From contig NZ_CP125648.1 in NCBI RefSeq assembly GCF_030053135.1, forward strand, positions 62,001 through 126,000: 64,000 bases of DNA, in the 5' to 3' direction. Under the pieces are notes generated by a model. That model made no database searches. It worked only from the letters and a program-made list of their open reading frames with translations, and was not told where the DNA came from. A program made the translations under genes and the position numbers. The first letter of the stretch is position 1, and every line of letters begins with the position of its first letter. Positions 8,810 to 17,672 of this stretch are shown in pieces. This DNA is from Rhizobium sp. BT04 (GTDB taxonomy: Bacteria; Pseudomonadota; Alphaproteobacteria; Rhizobiales; Rhizobiaceae).

Positions 8810-9673
8810 TCAATATGCCGGATTACGCGCGGTGACGATCCACGTCGCGCCGTTGATCATCACCGACCGCTCACCGGGGCACCCTGCAAAAGCGGCACGA
8901 ACCGCAGCCGAGGCGCGGGCGCGAATATCGTCAGTCTGATCAGCAAGTGCGCGCGCCAGCGGGCCGACCTCGAGTGTCATCGCCACCGCTTCGTCGAGCG
9001 CCGCATCCCGCGTTTCCCCCGTGCCAAACGGAATGGAGGCATCGAACGGTTCGATAGCAACGTCAGTGAAGCCAGCTGCCATCAGGATACGCTCTACCCG
9101 CGTCTGGTCGCCAAATGAGAACGCACCGGGGGCTTCGGGATGGGGCGGCGTCATCGGCGGGAGGATACTTTTGATCGCACCCATCGGCAGGCGCACCCAA
9201 TCATTCTCGGCCATGCTGCGCCAGCAGACGAAAGCGACCCGCGCGCCCGGCTTGAGCGCACGGCGCATGTGAGCGAACGCCGCAGCAGGATCGTCAAAGA
9301 ACATCACTCCGAAGCGCGAGTACAGGATGTCGAACGTACCCTCGGGCAAGTCTGCGCTGCTGGCGTCGGCCACCTGGAACATAGCCAGCGTATCCTGCGG
9401 TGCTAGCGAACGCGCTCTGCCGATCAGCGGCTCGGATATGTCCACGCCTAGCACATGGCCCCCCGCGCCGACGTGCCCGGCTAGATCCAGACTGGATGCG
9501 CCCGCGCCGCAACCGACGTCCAGCACGCGTTCGCCTGTAGCGGGCGCGGCGGCTTCGATCGCGGCCTGGCCGAACACCGCCATCATGGCATCGAGCCGGG
9601 CCTGATAAGCCAACCAACGCTCTCCGCTTTGGCCTTTCCAGTTGGCTACCTGATAAACATTTTCCTCTGTCAT
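8810..9673 (-). CDS. Class I SAM-dependent methyltransferase
   Basis: 287-residue soluble methyltransferase with motif I VLDVGCGAG (residues 50-58), an acidic motif II (VLGVDIS), and a post-motif region DILYSRFGVMFFDDP. The C-terminal half is typical of UbiE/small-molecule enzymes. It is translated from an ATG that overlaps the stop of tetR (ATGA), so repressor and enzyme are co-expressed leftward. Inside the transposon it may modify a drug or reactive metabolite, for example by O-, N- or S-methylation; the sequence alone does not say which. Confidence 0.88.
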   Translation of the reverse strand: MTEENVYQVANWKGQSGERWLAYQARLDAMMAVFGQAAIEAAAPATGERVLDVGCGAGASSLDLAGHVGAGGHVLGVDISEPLIGRARSLAPQDTLAMFQVADASSADLPEGTFDILYSRFGVMFFDDPAAAFAHMRRALKPGARVAFVCWRSMAENDWVRLPMGAIKSILPPMTPPHPEAPGAFSFGDQTRVERILMAAGFTDVAIEPFDASIPFGTGETRDAALDEAVAMTLEVGPLARALADQTDDIRARASAAVRAAFAGCPGERSVMINGATWIVTARNPAY

Positions 9674-10353
9674 GCCATATCCTTGTTCTGATCCGACCTA
9701 ACCAGGTTCTCCGTCCCAGTATTGTGGCCACCGTGCGCGGCGATGAACATTGTGACGGCCGACCGGCAATAGGATTCGATTTCGTTATCGTCCTCTGCTT
9801 TTGCCTCATCGAAGCGCGCGATAAGCAGGAGATCGGAGCCTTTGATAAGCGCACCGAACAAGCGGGCGGACTGGTGAGGATCGGGCACGTTTAGTACTGA
9901 CTTCGCGTGTAGCCGACGCAGAAGGGTCTCGATCTGTGCCGTGACGTGCGCAGGGCCGGCTTCGTAAAAACGCTTGGCTAACGATTTTTGGTTGGTCTTG
10001 TCGGCCATGACCATGGCTTCCACACCGCGAACGTCCGGGCTCATCAGCGTGCGGAGGAGGCCTGACCCAACCGCCATGAGCTGCTCTTCAGCCGTACCTT
10101 CAACGCCCTCGAAAAGGGCCTCTGCTGTAAGCTGATGGCAGCGCGCGGTGATGGCGGCGCTGAACAGCGCCTCCTTGTTCTCGAAGTGCCGATAAATGCT
10201 GAGCTTGGAAATCTTCGCACGCTGGGCGACTTTGTCCAATGTCGTCGCCTGAAAACCCAATTCAACAAACAGTTCGCACGCCGTGTCGATAATGGTTTGG
10301 CCAAGCGCTTCGTTCGCGGGTCGGCCGCGCCGGGCCTGTTTATTTTCGGTCAT
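9670..10353 (-). CDS. TetR-family repressor of the transposon cargo
   Basis: 227 residues with an N-terminal TetR helix-turn-helix (about residues 17-60: GQTIIDTACELFVELGF, then LDKVAQRAKISKLSIYRHF) and an AefR-like C-terminal ligand domain. It is transcribed divergently from the flavoprotein operon and co-translated with the methyltransferase. The 104-base divergent gap carries a spaced GTATCG...CGATAC repeat, which recurs before the RND genes 6 kb away, where only a broken tetR remains. I infer that this protein controls both promoters. Confidence 0.9.
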   Translation of the reverse strand: MTENKQARRGRPANEALGQTIIDTACELFVELGFQATTLDKVAQRAKISKLSIYRHFENKEALFSAAITARCHQLTAEALFEGVEGTAEEQLMAVGSGLLRTLMSPDVRGVEAMVMADKTNQKSLAKRFYEAGPAHVTAQIETLLRRLHAKSVLNVPDPHQSARLFGALIKGSDLLLIARFDEAKAEDDNEIESYCRSAVTMFIAAHGGHNTGTENLVRSDQNKDMA

Positions 10354-10368
10354 GGTGAAATCCAGTCC

Positions 10369-10400
10369 TTGACAGTATCGTTATTCTTGAATTACGATAC
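10369..10400 (+). promoter_or_regulatory. Divergent promoter and TetR-type operator of the enzyme operon
   Basis: TTGACA (10369-10374), an 18-bp spacer and TACGAT (10393-10398) point toward the flavoprotein gene. GTATCG (10375-10380) and CGATAC (10395-10400) form an inverted repeat that a TetR dimer could cover, blocking RNA polymerase. Layout and surrounding bases parallel 4306-4337. Confidence 0.6.
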
Positions 10401-10457
10401 CATTCAGTTTCACAAATATGCAAGCCAAAATACGCCGACCTACAACACGAGGGTGCC

Positions 10458-11468
10458 ATGCAACGACGAACACTGCTGAAGCTGGCCGCGCTTTCCACCA
10501 TCGGCGTCCCCCGTGCCCAGGCCGCGGCCACGCCCAACTCAACGGACTCGATCCCCAACCCGGAGCCCATCACAATGAATGACGTCATCATCATCGGCGG
10601 CAGCTTTGCCGGCCTCGCCGCCGCCCTTCAACTCGGCCGTGCCCGCCGCAAAGTAATCGTTCTCGATACCGGCCTGCCACGCAATCGCTTCGCCGGCCGC
10701 TCGCACGGCGTGCTCGGCCACGATCACAAGCCACCGTCCGAAATCCTGGCCCAGGCGCGGCAGCAACTGGAGCGCTATCCCGCAATCAGGCTGGTCAATG
10801 CCCGCGCCGAAAACATCTCCGGTAGCATCAACAATTTCTCAGTCCTCACTGGCGATGGCGAAAGCCTTGGCGCGCGCCGCCTGATCATGAGCTATGGCGT
10901 TGTTGACCAGATGCCGGCTGTTCCAGGCTTCGCGGAAAGCTGGGGTACATCCGTCATCCCATGCCCCTACTGCGACGGCTTCGAGGTCGCCGGCCAGCAT
11001 TGGGGCCTCGTCTGGTCTGGTCCACAGTCGATGAATCAGGTCAGGCTGTTTCACGATTGGACCGACACATTGACGGTCTTCGCCGATGGTCACGACATCA
11101 CACCCGAGATCAGGGCCGATCTGGCGGGCCGAAAGGTACCTGTCGTTGATGGTCGGATCACCGGGATCGCCCGTCACGGGGACCACAATGCCACTATCAA
11201 GCTCAATACCGGCCCCGATGTCGCAGTCGATATCCTGTTCGCGCATCCGCGCAACAAGCCGTCCGCAAGCCTGCATGAAACACTCGGGCTCGACACGGTC
11301 AATACGCCAACCGGCATCGCTATCAAGACCGACGAGCGCCGTGAAACCAGCATACCCGGCATCTATGCCGCCGGCGACCTCGCCAACCCCGGAATCCCCT
11401 CGGTCACCACGGCAACGTGGCAAGGAGCGATGGCGGGCATCTTCGCGCAGCAGTCGATGCTGGCTTGA
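10458..11468 (+). CDS. Thioredoxin-reductase-like FAD oxidoreductase with CPYC motif
   Basis: 336 residues. An FAD-binding GGSFAG motif (residues 47-52) follows a 40-residue N-terminal extension that begins MQRRTLLKLAALSTIG, like a Tat signal. The redox motif is C169-P-Y-C172 and the C-terminal FAD motif is GIYAAGDLA. The expected NAD(P)H GxGxxA motif after the CPYC is degraded (GLVWSGPQSMNQ). Dithiol oxidases of the GliT/HlmI/DepH group have this fold and use oxygen instead of NADPH, so a disulfide-forming role is plausible but inferred. An internal start at 10575 (MNDVIIIGG) with a GGAG upstream would give a cytosolic enzyme of usual length. First gene of the rightward cargo operon. Confidence 0.82.
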   Translation: MQRRTLLKLAALSTIGVPRAQAAATPNSTDSIPNPEPITMNDVIIIGGSFAGLAAALQLGRARRKVIVLDTGLPRNRFAGRSHGVLGHDHKPPSEILAQARQQLERYPAIRLVNARAENISGSINNFSVLTGDGESLGARRLIMSYGVVDQMPAVPGFAESWGTSVIPCPYCDGFEVAGQHWGLVWSGPQSMNQVRLFHDWTDTLTVFADGHDITPEIRADLAGRKVPVVDGRITGIARHGDHNATIKLNTGPDVAVDILFAHPRNKPSASLHETLGLDTVNTPTGIAIKTDERRETSIPGIYAAGDLANPGIPSVTTATWQGAMAGIFAQQSMLA

Positions 11469-11525
11469 GAGCCGACAGCGTCGATCACGTCAGTTTCGTC
11501 TTCACACCAGACGGGAGTATTCCAC

Positions 11526-11903
11526 ATGGAAGTCATCAAGAAGTTCAAGCCGCTAGACGAAAGATTCCCGCTTGAGCGCCAGCTCGACATCTCGGCCGCG
11601 CCAATCGTGCTCATCAACATTTTCACGGTCGATGCCGCTGACGAAGCGGCCTTCCTGGAAAACTTTAAGGCAGCTGGCACTGTGTTCACCAAGCAACCTG
11701 GGTATATTTCTTCCCAACTGCACCGAGCGATCGGAGATAGCCCCACTTATCTAAACTACGTGGTTTGGGAATCCACCGAGACGCTCCGCGAAGCCTTCTC
11801 CCGTCCCGAATTCTTCGAGAAGGTTTCGGCCTATCCGGCATCCGTGGTAGCCACCCCGCACCTGTTTCAGAAGATCGCGGCCCCCGGCCATGGCGCGGCC
11901 TGA
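11526..11903 (+). CDS. ABM-domain protein (antibiotic biosynthesis monooxygenase-like)
   Basis: 125 residues with the ferredoxin-like dimeric barrel of the ABM family: a first strand IVLINIFTV (about residues 27-35), then FLENFKAAGTVFTKQPGYIS and NYVVWEST. Members oxidise quinone-type aromatics without cofactor or degrade haem, and many are unassigned. It lies 57 bases after the flavoprotein gene in the same direction. A role in oxidising or breaking down the compound handled by the cargo is inference. Confidence 0.75.
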   Translation: MEVIKKFKPLDERFPLERQLDISAAPIVLINIFTVDAADEAAFLENFKAAGTVFTKQPGYISSQLHRAIGDSPTYLNYVVWESTETLREAFSRPEFFEKVSAYPASVVATPHLFQKIAAPGHGAA

Positions 11904-11941
11904 CCCCAGCCGATTTTACAGCACAGATCGGAGGGACGAGC

Positions 11942-12415
11942 ATGGCGGTCGAACCAGATAGCGCGGGTGTGCGCTTCCCTCCGCCACTCATTTATCTGGG
12001 AGCGCTGCTGCTGGGACTGTTGGCGGAGCGGTTCTTCAGCCTGCGCTCTTTCGGCATCGACTGGCGGTTGCTGGCCACGACGGGCGTGCTGCTTTTCGTT
12101 GCCGGCGTGGCGATGATGCTTGCGGCGGCCGGTTTGTTCCGGCGGCTTGGCACCAACGCTCCACCGACGCAGCCGACGACCCTAATCGTAACGACAGGTC
12201 CCTATCGCTGGACTCGCAATCCCATGTATCTAGCAATGGCGCTCATCTATGCCGGCCTTGCGATCGGCTTCGACGGGCCGATCGCCCTGACCTTGCTCCC
12301 GTTGGTGCTGATCATCATCCAGACGCAGGTGATCGCGCGCGAAGAGCGCTATCTCGAAGCAAAGTTTGGCGACGAATACCGCCGCTACAAGGTGGAGGTT
12401 CGCCGCTGGCTCTGA
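11942..12415 (+). CDS. ICMT/PEMT-like membrane methyltransferase
   Basis: 157-residue membrane protein with about four hydrophobic helices and the isoprenylcysteine-carboxyl/phospholipid methyltransferase core: GPYRWTRNPMYLAM (about residues 86-99) and, near the end, the EERYLEAKFGDEYRRYK block that binds SAM and substrate. A GGAGG seven bases before ATG 11942 fixes this start over the longer frame upstream. Bacterial relatives methylate small membrane-active substrates; the substrate here is unknown. It is the second methyltransferase of the transposon cargo. Confidence 0.82.
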   Translation: MAVEPDSAGVRFPPPLIYLGALLLGLLAERFFSLRSFGIDWRLLATTGVLLFVAGVAMMLAAAGLFRRLGTNAPPTQPTTLIVTTGPYRWTRNPMYLAMALIYAGLAIGFDGPIALTLLPLVLIIIQTQVIAREERYLEAKFGDEYRRYKVEVRRWL

Positions 12416-12559
12416 CTATTCCGCCGCTCCCTTGGAGGCTTTTGACAAACCAGCGTTGGCTTACTTGCCGCGAGATATCAATCACGGAAGGTCGCGGGCC
12501 GGTGTCAAAGACCGACTGGTCGCCTGCCCGCCCGACTGCTCCTGAAAAGGCTGACACAT

Positions 12560-13405
12560 ATGGATTTTGAACACGTCACCTTCGATCTGCCACACGGCAC
12601 CTTCCACGCGTTGCAGGGGGGCGACCCCGATGGCCAGCCGACGATTGTCTTGCACGGCTTCCCGGACCATCCGCCGACCGCGAAGCCCTTCCTTGCCGAG
12701 CTCGGCCGCCGGGGGCGTCACGTCGTTGCACCCTGGCTTCGCGGTTATGCGCCGTCCCCGACCGCGGGGCCGTTCGACTTTGCAGCCCTCACCAGCGACG
12801 TGCTCGCGCTGATCGACCGCTGGTCTCCGGGGCGACCCGTGGAGCTGATTGGCCACGATTGGGGCGCCCTGATCACATATGATACCTGCGTCACTGCGCC
12901 GGAGCGAATTGCTCGCGCGGTCGCGCTCTCGATCCCTCACCCGCTCACTTTCATGAGCAGACTGACGCACCCTGCTCAGTTGCGCCGGAGCTGGTACATG
13001 GGGCTTTTTCAACTGCCGGGAAGCGGCTGGCTGGCTACCGCCCGCGATCTCGCCCTCATCGACCGCCTCTGGCGTCAGTGGTCGCCCGGCCTCTCGCTTG
13101 ATCCTGCTCTCAAGGCGGAACTACACGAGCACCTGCGGGCGAGTATGCCCGCGCCTCTAAAATACTACCGGGCGATGATGCGACCCGGCATGCTTGGGGC
13201 GACACGCCGCATGTCTCACCCGATCGCGGTGCCCATGTTGCAGCTTCACGGTGCCAACGACGGCTGCATCCTCCCAGCGGAGGTTGATGACCAACATCGG
13301 TTCGCGGCGCAGCGCACGAGGGAGGTCGTCCCCGACGTCGGTCACTTCCTGCACATCGAGGCCCCCGAGGCGATTGCGGAACGGATTGCGGCATGGGCCA
13401 AGTAG
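12560..13405 (+). CDS. Alpha/beta hydrolase (epoxide hydrolase/dehalogenase-like)
   Basis: 281 residues with an oxyanion-region HGFPDHP (about 32-38), nucleophile elbow GHDWGA with D100 as probable nucleophile, a cap domain, and the catalytic histidine in VGHFLHIEAPE near residue 262. An Asp nucleophile in HDWG fits epoxide hydrolases or haloalkane dehalogenases rather than serine esterases. It follows the ICMT-like gene after 144 bases that show no gene. Its last 60 bases recur in damaged form after the SDR gene (14354-14417). Confidence 0.85.
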   Translation: MDFEHVTFDLPHGTFHALQGGDPDGQPTIVLHGFPDHPPTAKPFLAELGRRGRHVVAPWLRGYAPSPTAGPFDFAALTSDVLALIDRWSPGRPVELIGHDWGALITYDTCVTAPERIARAVALSIPHPLTFMSRLTHPAQLRRSWYMGLFQLPGSGWLATARDLALIDRLWRQWSPGLSLDPALKAELHEHLRASMPAPLKYYRAMMRPGMLGATRRMSHPIAVPMLQLHGANDGCILPAEVDDQHRFAAQRTREVVPDVGHFLHIEAPEAIAERIAAWAK

Positions 13406-13529
13406 GGGCCTTTCAGCCCTGCAAAAACACTCGAACGAAGCTCCTCGACGACGGGAACTGACCGGACTGGCGCACGGGGCACAAAAGGAACGTCCATGCC
13501 TCTGAAGAGAAAAAAAGGAAGTGATCCTC

Positions 13530-14345
13530 ATGAATACAACTAATCCTCGCGTCGCCTTGGTGACCGGCGCGTCCTCTGGCATCGGCCTCGCCACAGCAAA
13601 ATCCCTACGGATGGCGGGCTTTCGGGTGTTTGGAACCAGCCGCCGCGCCGTGGCGGAGAGTTTAGACGGTATCACTATGCTGACCTGTGACGTTACCGAC
13701 GATGAGTCGGTGGCAAAATTGGCCGAGCGGGTCCTGGCTGAGGCCGGCCGCATCGATCTCCTTGTCAACAATGCCGGCAGTGGTCTGTTCGGCGCCGCAG
13801 AGGAGTCCTCGACGGTCCAGGCGCAGGCGCTGTTCGACGTGAATGTCTTCGGCGTTCTACGCATGACCAGGGCGGTGCTACCGGCCATGCGCCATCAGAG
13901 GACAGGCAGAATCATCAATGTGAGTTCAGTGCTGGGCTTGATCCCGGCTCCCTATTCCGCCCTTTATGCGTCGACCAAGCATGCCATTGAAGGCTATTCC
14001 GAATCGCTTGACCACGAGCTTCGCACCTTTGGGATTCGCGTTGTGTTGGTCGAGCCCGCCTTTACAAGGACGGCATTTGAAGAAAACCTTGCTAGACCGG
14101 ACCAATTGCTTGACGTCTATGACGCCGCGCGCGCCAGCATGAATATAATCAACAAAAAAGCGATAGAAACCGGCGACGCCCCGGACGTCGTCGCCAGGAC
14201 GATTGTCGAAGCGGCGAGCGCAGTCGTTCCAAAGAGGCGCTACGCGGCGGGAAAAATGGCGCGACGGATCAGTCTCCTGCGCCGTTTCGTCCCCGAATCC
14301 GCCTTCGACAAGAGCCTGCGAAAACAGTTCGGGTTGCCGATCTGA
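13530..14345 (+). CDS. Short-chain dehydrogenase/reductase
   Basis: 271-residue NAD(P)-dependent SDR. The nucleotide motif TGASSGIG is at residues 12-19, NNAG at 80-83, and the catalytic set is S132/S133, Y146 and K150 (YASTK). ATG 13530 is preceded by AGGAAG eight bases upstream; the GTG at 13521 overlaps that site and is less likely. Last intact gene of the rightward cargo operon. The substrate, perhaps a carbonyl or alcohol made by the hydrolase or ABM protein, is unknown. Confidence 0.88.
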   Translation: MNTTNPRVALVTGASSGIGLATAKSLRMAGFRVFGTSRRAVAESLDGITMLTCDVTDDESVAKLAERVLAEAGRIDLLVNNAGSGLFGAAEESSTVQAQALFDVNVFGVLRMTRAVLPAMRHQRTGRIINVSSVLGLIPAPYSALYASTKHAIEGYSESLDHELRTFGIRVVLVEPAFTRTAFEENLARPDQLLDVYDAARASMNIINKKAIETGDAPDVVARTIVEAASAVVPKRRYAAGKMARRISLLRRFVPESAFDKSLRKQFGLPI

Positions 14346-14353
14346 CGACGATA

Positions 14354-14417
14354 AACATCCTGCACATCGAGGCCCGCCGAGGCGCTTTCCGAACGGATTG
14401 CGGCATGGGCCGACTAG
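14354..14417 (+). pseudogene. Remnant of a second alpha/beta hydrolase 3' end
   Basis: Bases CCTGCACATCGAGGCCC and CGGATTGCGGCATGGGCC occur here and at 13347-13400 in the hydrolase gene, with the same spacing apart from a one-base insertion that shifts the frame. Only about 60 bases of similarity remain, ending at a TAG in both places. It is a scar of an earlier tandem copy or of recombination that brought in the SDR gene. Confidence 0.75.
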
Positions 14418-14482
14418 CGGATCGCTCGTCCAGGCCGAAGTCAGTACCGTCCCCAAAGTCAGCCTACTCCGTAGCTTTCGCA

Positions 14483-14508
14483 AAAATCCCAACAAAAGTT
14501 GGAATTTT
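14483..14508 (-). terminator. Hairpin after tnpA
   Basis: AAAATCCCAAC, a loop of AAAA, then GTTGGAATTTT form an 11-bp stem with one mismatch, 39 bases beyond the tnpA stop. Its AT-rich ends could stop transcription from either side. Confidence 0.4.
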
Positions 14509-14546
14509 ACGCCTGAGTTTTGCATCGCGCATTTCTGCGCCGCTAC

Positions 14547-17456
14547 TCACGCGGCGATTTTGCTGAAATCTATCCGGCTGTCCAGATCAAGGTCGAACCG
14601 GCCGTAAGGGTTGACGTGGGCATAGATCAGCGGCGTGAGGCCGCGATGATCTTCCGAGGTCATGCGGCCGTGCCAAGCTGGTTCGGCAAGTACGGTTTGC
14701 AGCATGCGCGTGTTCACATAGACGAGCGAGGCTTGAAGTAGATGCAGTGCCAGTGCCGAAACCTCCTGCTCGTCAATGCTGTTGGTCGCCATTTCTCCGC
14801 CCTTGCCGAAGAAGACAAAGCCGTTGGCGCTATTCCAGTTTTCGACGACGTTTAGGCCTTCATGAATTTCCCGGCGGAACGCTTCCTGCCGCAGATACCG
14901 GCACAAAAAGATCGTTTTGACCGCACGGCCGAGTTCGCTCAGAGCCTTGTAGGTTGGGTGCATCACTTCGGCCCGTGAGAAGCGGCGCAGGATCGCTTCC
15001 GGATCGGCAGTGCGCGTCTGCATGGCAGCGGCATACTTGACCATCTCGTCATACTGCTGCTCGATCTCCTCCCAGTCGATCGGGTTAGAAAGGATTGGAA
15101 GCAGGTTCGGCAATCTTGCCCGGAAGCTCGTATCCGGTAACGCCAGCTTCTGCCGGGCAATCGCCTTCAGGCGTGGGGCAAGTTCAAAGCCGAGCAAGCG
15201 GCAGAAGGCAAAACCAACGGCGCTCTGCCCATGGCTGTCGACATATTGCCGCTGTATTTCCAGATCAGTGCAATGGCGAAGAACGCCTTCGATCATCGAT
15301 GCAACTTCCGAAGACGAGCACCGCTTGAGCTGTGAATAGACGCAAGTGGCTCGCTTTTCGACATGCCAGTATATCATGACGCCGCGCCCGCCATAACGGG
15401 CATGCCATTCCGTCATGAGGTTGCGATCCCAGGCTCCGAACTTCGTGGAATCTGAAGCGCAGGCGGTTCCGGCATCACCCCAGACCGCCGCATTGCGAAT
15501 TGCAAGTGTAGCATTGGCGACCCGAGCGCAGGCTTCCCGCAATGCGCCCGAGTGAATGAAGCGGCGATGCACATGCAAAAGCTCCTCATAACTGGCATCG
15601 GTGGTGGCACCGGCGACCCGCTTCAGCCCGGCATTGGTGCCGAGACCATAGAGGCAAAGTAGCAATCGTTGATCCAGAACGGGCTTGGGAAGGGCGACAC
15701 GGGACGCCGAGGTTTCGAACGCGTCGAGAAGCCCGGTGTCGAGGGCTGCTTCCTTCAGAACGTCGAGGAGGCCCGTCATCGGCCAGCGCTGCCCAATTTC
15801 CGATTTGATGGCTGCCAGCCCTTTCGGTTCCGGCGCTGGCTTGAACGGCGTGATCGATATCCGGTTTTCGCCGCGCCAAAGGATTCTCACCTTCTCGTTT
15901 CGCGGGATTGTTTCGTTCAGGAGCAGCAACTCGTGTTCCAGCTCCTTGCGAACCAACGCAACAAACTCGTGAGGCTCCTGTGTCAGGTTCAGCCGGGAAT
16001 AATAAGATGAGCGGCGGACAGCGAAATCCTTCGGCAGATCGTCGTCAGGATTGCGGTAACGGTCAGCATCAGCAACCCAGATTTCCTTGGACCGGATGCA
16101 CTCGCGCAATTGGGTCAGGACGCAGAGTTCATAGCTGATGCGGTTGACGCGACCGTTTCCGTCAATGACCGAACTGCGCCATTTCGCCGGGATTACGCCG
16201 TCTATTGGCACATCCTGTTGGGGCACGAACCGGCATCCATCGTCCAGCCGCGCTGTGATCCAGTCGAGAGCGGCCAAGACGGGCCGCCAGACCGCATTGT
16301 TCGACCGGAATTCCAGCACTGAGAGCAGGCTCGGCAGCATTCGGCGATAATGATTGGCCCATGAATTGCGCATCACCGCGTAAATACGGCGGTCGAGCGC
16401 GCCCTTGGCGTTGCTTTCCTTGATGATCGCCGCCAACTTGTCCTTGCCCACGATTGGAAAGATGACATCACAAATGCGGCCGTCAGGGTCGTCAATCGAT
16501 GCCGTGGCAATATCGACAAGCAACCGTTCCTTGCCATAGACCCGTTCGACGTCCCTGGCGATATCGCCCACGACTTTCCGTTTCGACCGGGTTCCGATCT
16601 TGTGTACCGTCTCCACCAGAAGATCGACCATGGCGTCGGTCATCGCCGTTTCGCGCGCCATCAGATACACCGCATACAGTGCAAGCTGGCGAGCCGGTGT
16701 ATGGCGTCGCATCTCTGACGCCTTTTCGCCGGAAACGCGGCGGGCAACATGCTCGATCCACGCCGGGTTGATGTTTGAATACATATTCCGTGGGAGGTTC
16801 AGTTTCCGGATGAACGCCAGCCGGGCGGTCACCTCCAGAATGTTGTCCAGGGTTGCTCGCCCCGCGTCGGCCTTCATCGTATTGAAGCCCGTCGGCCCTT
16901 CCGCGTCAGCCAGGGAGCTTTCCATCGCTGCAACAGTCTCAGGCGGAAGCGCGGCGCTCACCTCATGAAGCCAGCCGTCCAGATATTGTTGCCGTTGCGA
17001 ACGAACAAGTCGTTCAAGCTCCTTGGCAGACGGACCATAGATATTGCGATCCCGGCACCAAAGAAACACCACCTCAAGCATGGCGCTGACGGATTGTCCG
17101 GTAGGGCAAAGCTCGCCGATGATCCAGCGAGAAAGCGCCTCCCGATCTCCTCGCGTCATGCGGCGAAAGCCGAGATACTGTAAAATCTCGGCGCAATGCC
17201 GACGGGCTGTTCTCCCGCCGAAATCATAACCGGACAGTTCGTCGGCTGGGACGCCGATTTGCTCGGCCAGGTATTCGGCAGCATCGTGCGGGATCAATGT
17301 GCCATCGTCAGCGAAGAAACCGCGACCGCTGAAAAACTTTAACTGCGCGGCCAAGCCGAGCCTCGTAGCGGCCGGTTTGGAATTGATGAAATCAATGTCG
17401 GCGAAGCTCAGGCTCCATTGGGCGACAAAATCCGAACTCGAAATACCCGTACTCAT
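14547..17456 (-). CDS. tnpA: Tn3-family transposase
   Basis: 969-residue DDE transposase of normal Tn3 length. The N-terminal DUF4158-like domain is followed by the catalytic core: first Asp in [11 protein letters not shown] (about residue 668), second in [11 protein letters not shown] (about 739) and Glu in [20 protein letters not shown] (about 872). ATG 17456 is chosen because GAGGAG lies seven bases upstream; a start 11 codons earlier has no such site. It begins 88 bases inside the right repeat and reads inward. No internal stop or frameshift was seen, so the element should be able to transpose. Confidence 0.95.
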   Translation of the reverse strand: MSTGISSSDFVAQWSLSFADIDFINSKPAATRLGLAAQLKFFSGRGFFADDGTLIPHDAAEYLAEQIGVPADELSGYDFGGRTARRHCAEILQYLGFRRMTRGDREALSRWIIGELCPTGQSVSAMLEVVFLWCRDRNIYGPSAKELERLVRSQRQQYLDGWLHEVSAALPPETVAAMESSLADAEGPTGFNTMKADAGRATLDNILEVTARLAFIRKLNLPRNMYSNINPAWIEHVARRVSGEKASEMRRHTPARQLALYAVYLMARETAMTDAMVDLLVETVHKIGTRSKRKVVGDIARDVERVYGKERLLVDIATASIDDPDGRICDVIFPIVGKDKLAAIIKESNAKGALDRRIYAVMRNSWANHYRRMLPSLLSVLEFRSNNAVWRPVLAALDWITARLDDGCRFVPQQDVPIDGVIPAKWRSSVIDGNGRVNRISYELCVLTQLRECIRSKEIWVADADRYRNPDDDLPKDFAVRRSSYYSRLNLTQEPHEFVALVRKELEHELLLLNETIPRNEKVRILWRGENRISITPFKPAPEPKGLAAIKSEIGQRWPMTGLLDVLKEAALDTGLLDAFETSASRVALPKPVLDQRLLLCLYGLGTNAGLKRVAGATTDASYEELLHVHRRFIHSGALREACARVANATLAIRNAAVWGDAGTACASDSTKFGAWDRNLMTEWHARYGGRGVMIYWHVEKRATCVYSQLKRCSSSEVASMIEGVLRHCTDLEIQRQYVDSHGQSAVGFAFCRLLGFELAPRLKAIARQKLALPDTSFRARLPNLLPILSNPIDWEEIEQQYDEMVKYAAAMQTRTADPEAILRRFSRAEVMHPTYKALSELGRAVKTIFLCRYLRQEAFRREIHEGLNVVENWNSANGFVFFGKGGEMATNSIDEQEVSALALHLLQASLVYVNTRMLQTVLAEPAWHGRMTSEDHRGLTPLIYAHVNPYGRFDLDLDSRIDFSKIAA

Positions 17457-17543
17457 CACTACGCTCCTCAAATTGGAGCGCAATGTCATGAGCGGGCGCT
17501 TCTCAGGTCAATCCCGCAAGCCATGTTCCCACAACGTTCTTCG

Positions 17544-17579
17544 AGTTGGCCAAAATCGCAGCTTCGGGCCGACTGGGCC
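17544..17579. repeat. Right terminal inverted repeat (36 bp)
   Basis: Exact reverse complement of 3309-3344. Its outer end (17579) abuts the second AATCT copy. Confidence 0.93.
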
Positions 17580-17584
17580 AATCT
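17580..17584. repeat. Target-site duplication, right copy (AATCT)
   Basis: Identical to 3304-3308, confirming transposition rather than recombination as the origin of the junctions. Confidence 0.9.
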
Positions 17585-17672
17585 CGATACGCCGTATCCG
17601 ACGATCATTGTCCGGCGAAAGGATCTTGTTGTCATACGGCAGCCGCATCACGATCAGCCGCTCGTCAAATGA
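17585..17672 (+). pseudogene. Gene remnant, right part, split by the transposon
   Basis: Continues the frame of 3199-3308: after N-L it reads DTPYPTIIVRRKDLVVIRQP and stops at 17670-17672. The reading frame is exactly restored when the transposon and one AATCT are removed. Confidence 0.5.

Larger units (their letters stand above)
3309..17579. mobile_element. Tn3-family transposon, 14,271 bp, with efflux/detoxification cargo
   Basis: A complete unit transposon. It has 36-bp perfect terminal inverted repeats (3309-3344 and 17544-17579), flanking 5-bp AATCT duplications, a serine resolvase gene at the left end, a full-length Tn3-type transposase gene at the right end and a candidate res site next to tnpR. 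Both transposition genes read leftward. The cargo between them holds an RND pump pair, two methyltransferases, a TetR repressor, a CPYC flavoprotein, an ABM protein, an alpha/beta hydrolase and an SDR, plus two broken gene copies. Intact ends, resolvase, transposase and exact target duplication suggest a fairly recent insertion. No known resistance gene (beta-lactam, mercury, streptomycin) is present. Confidence 0.93.
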
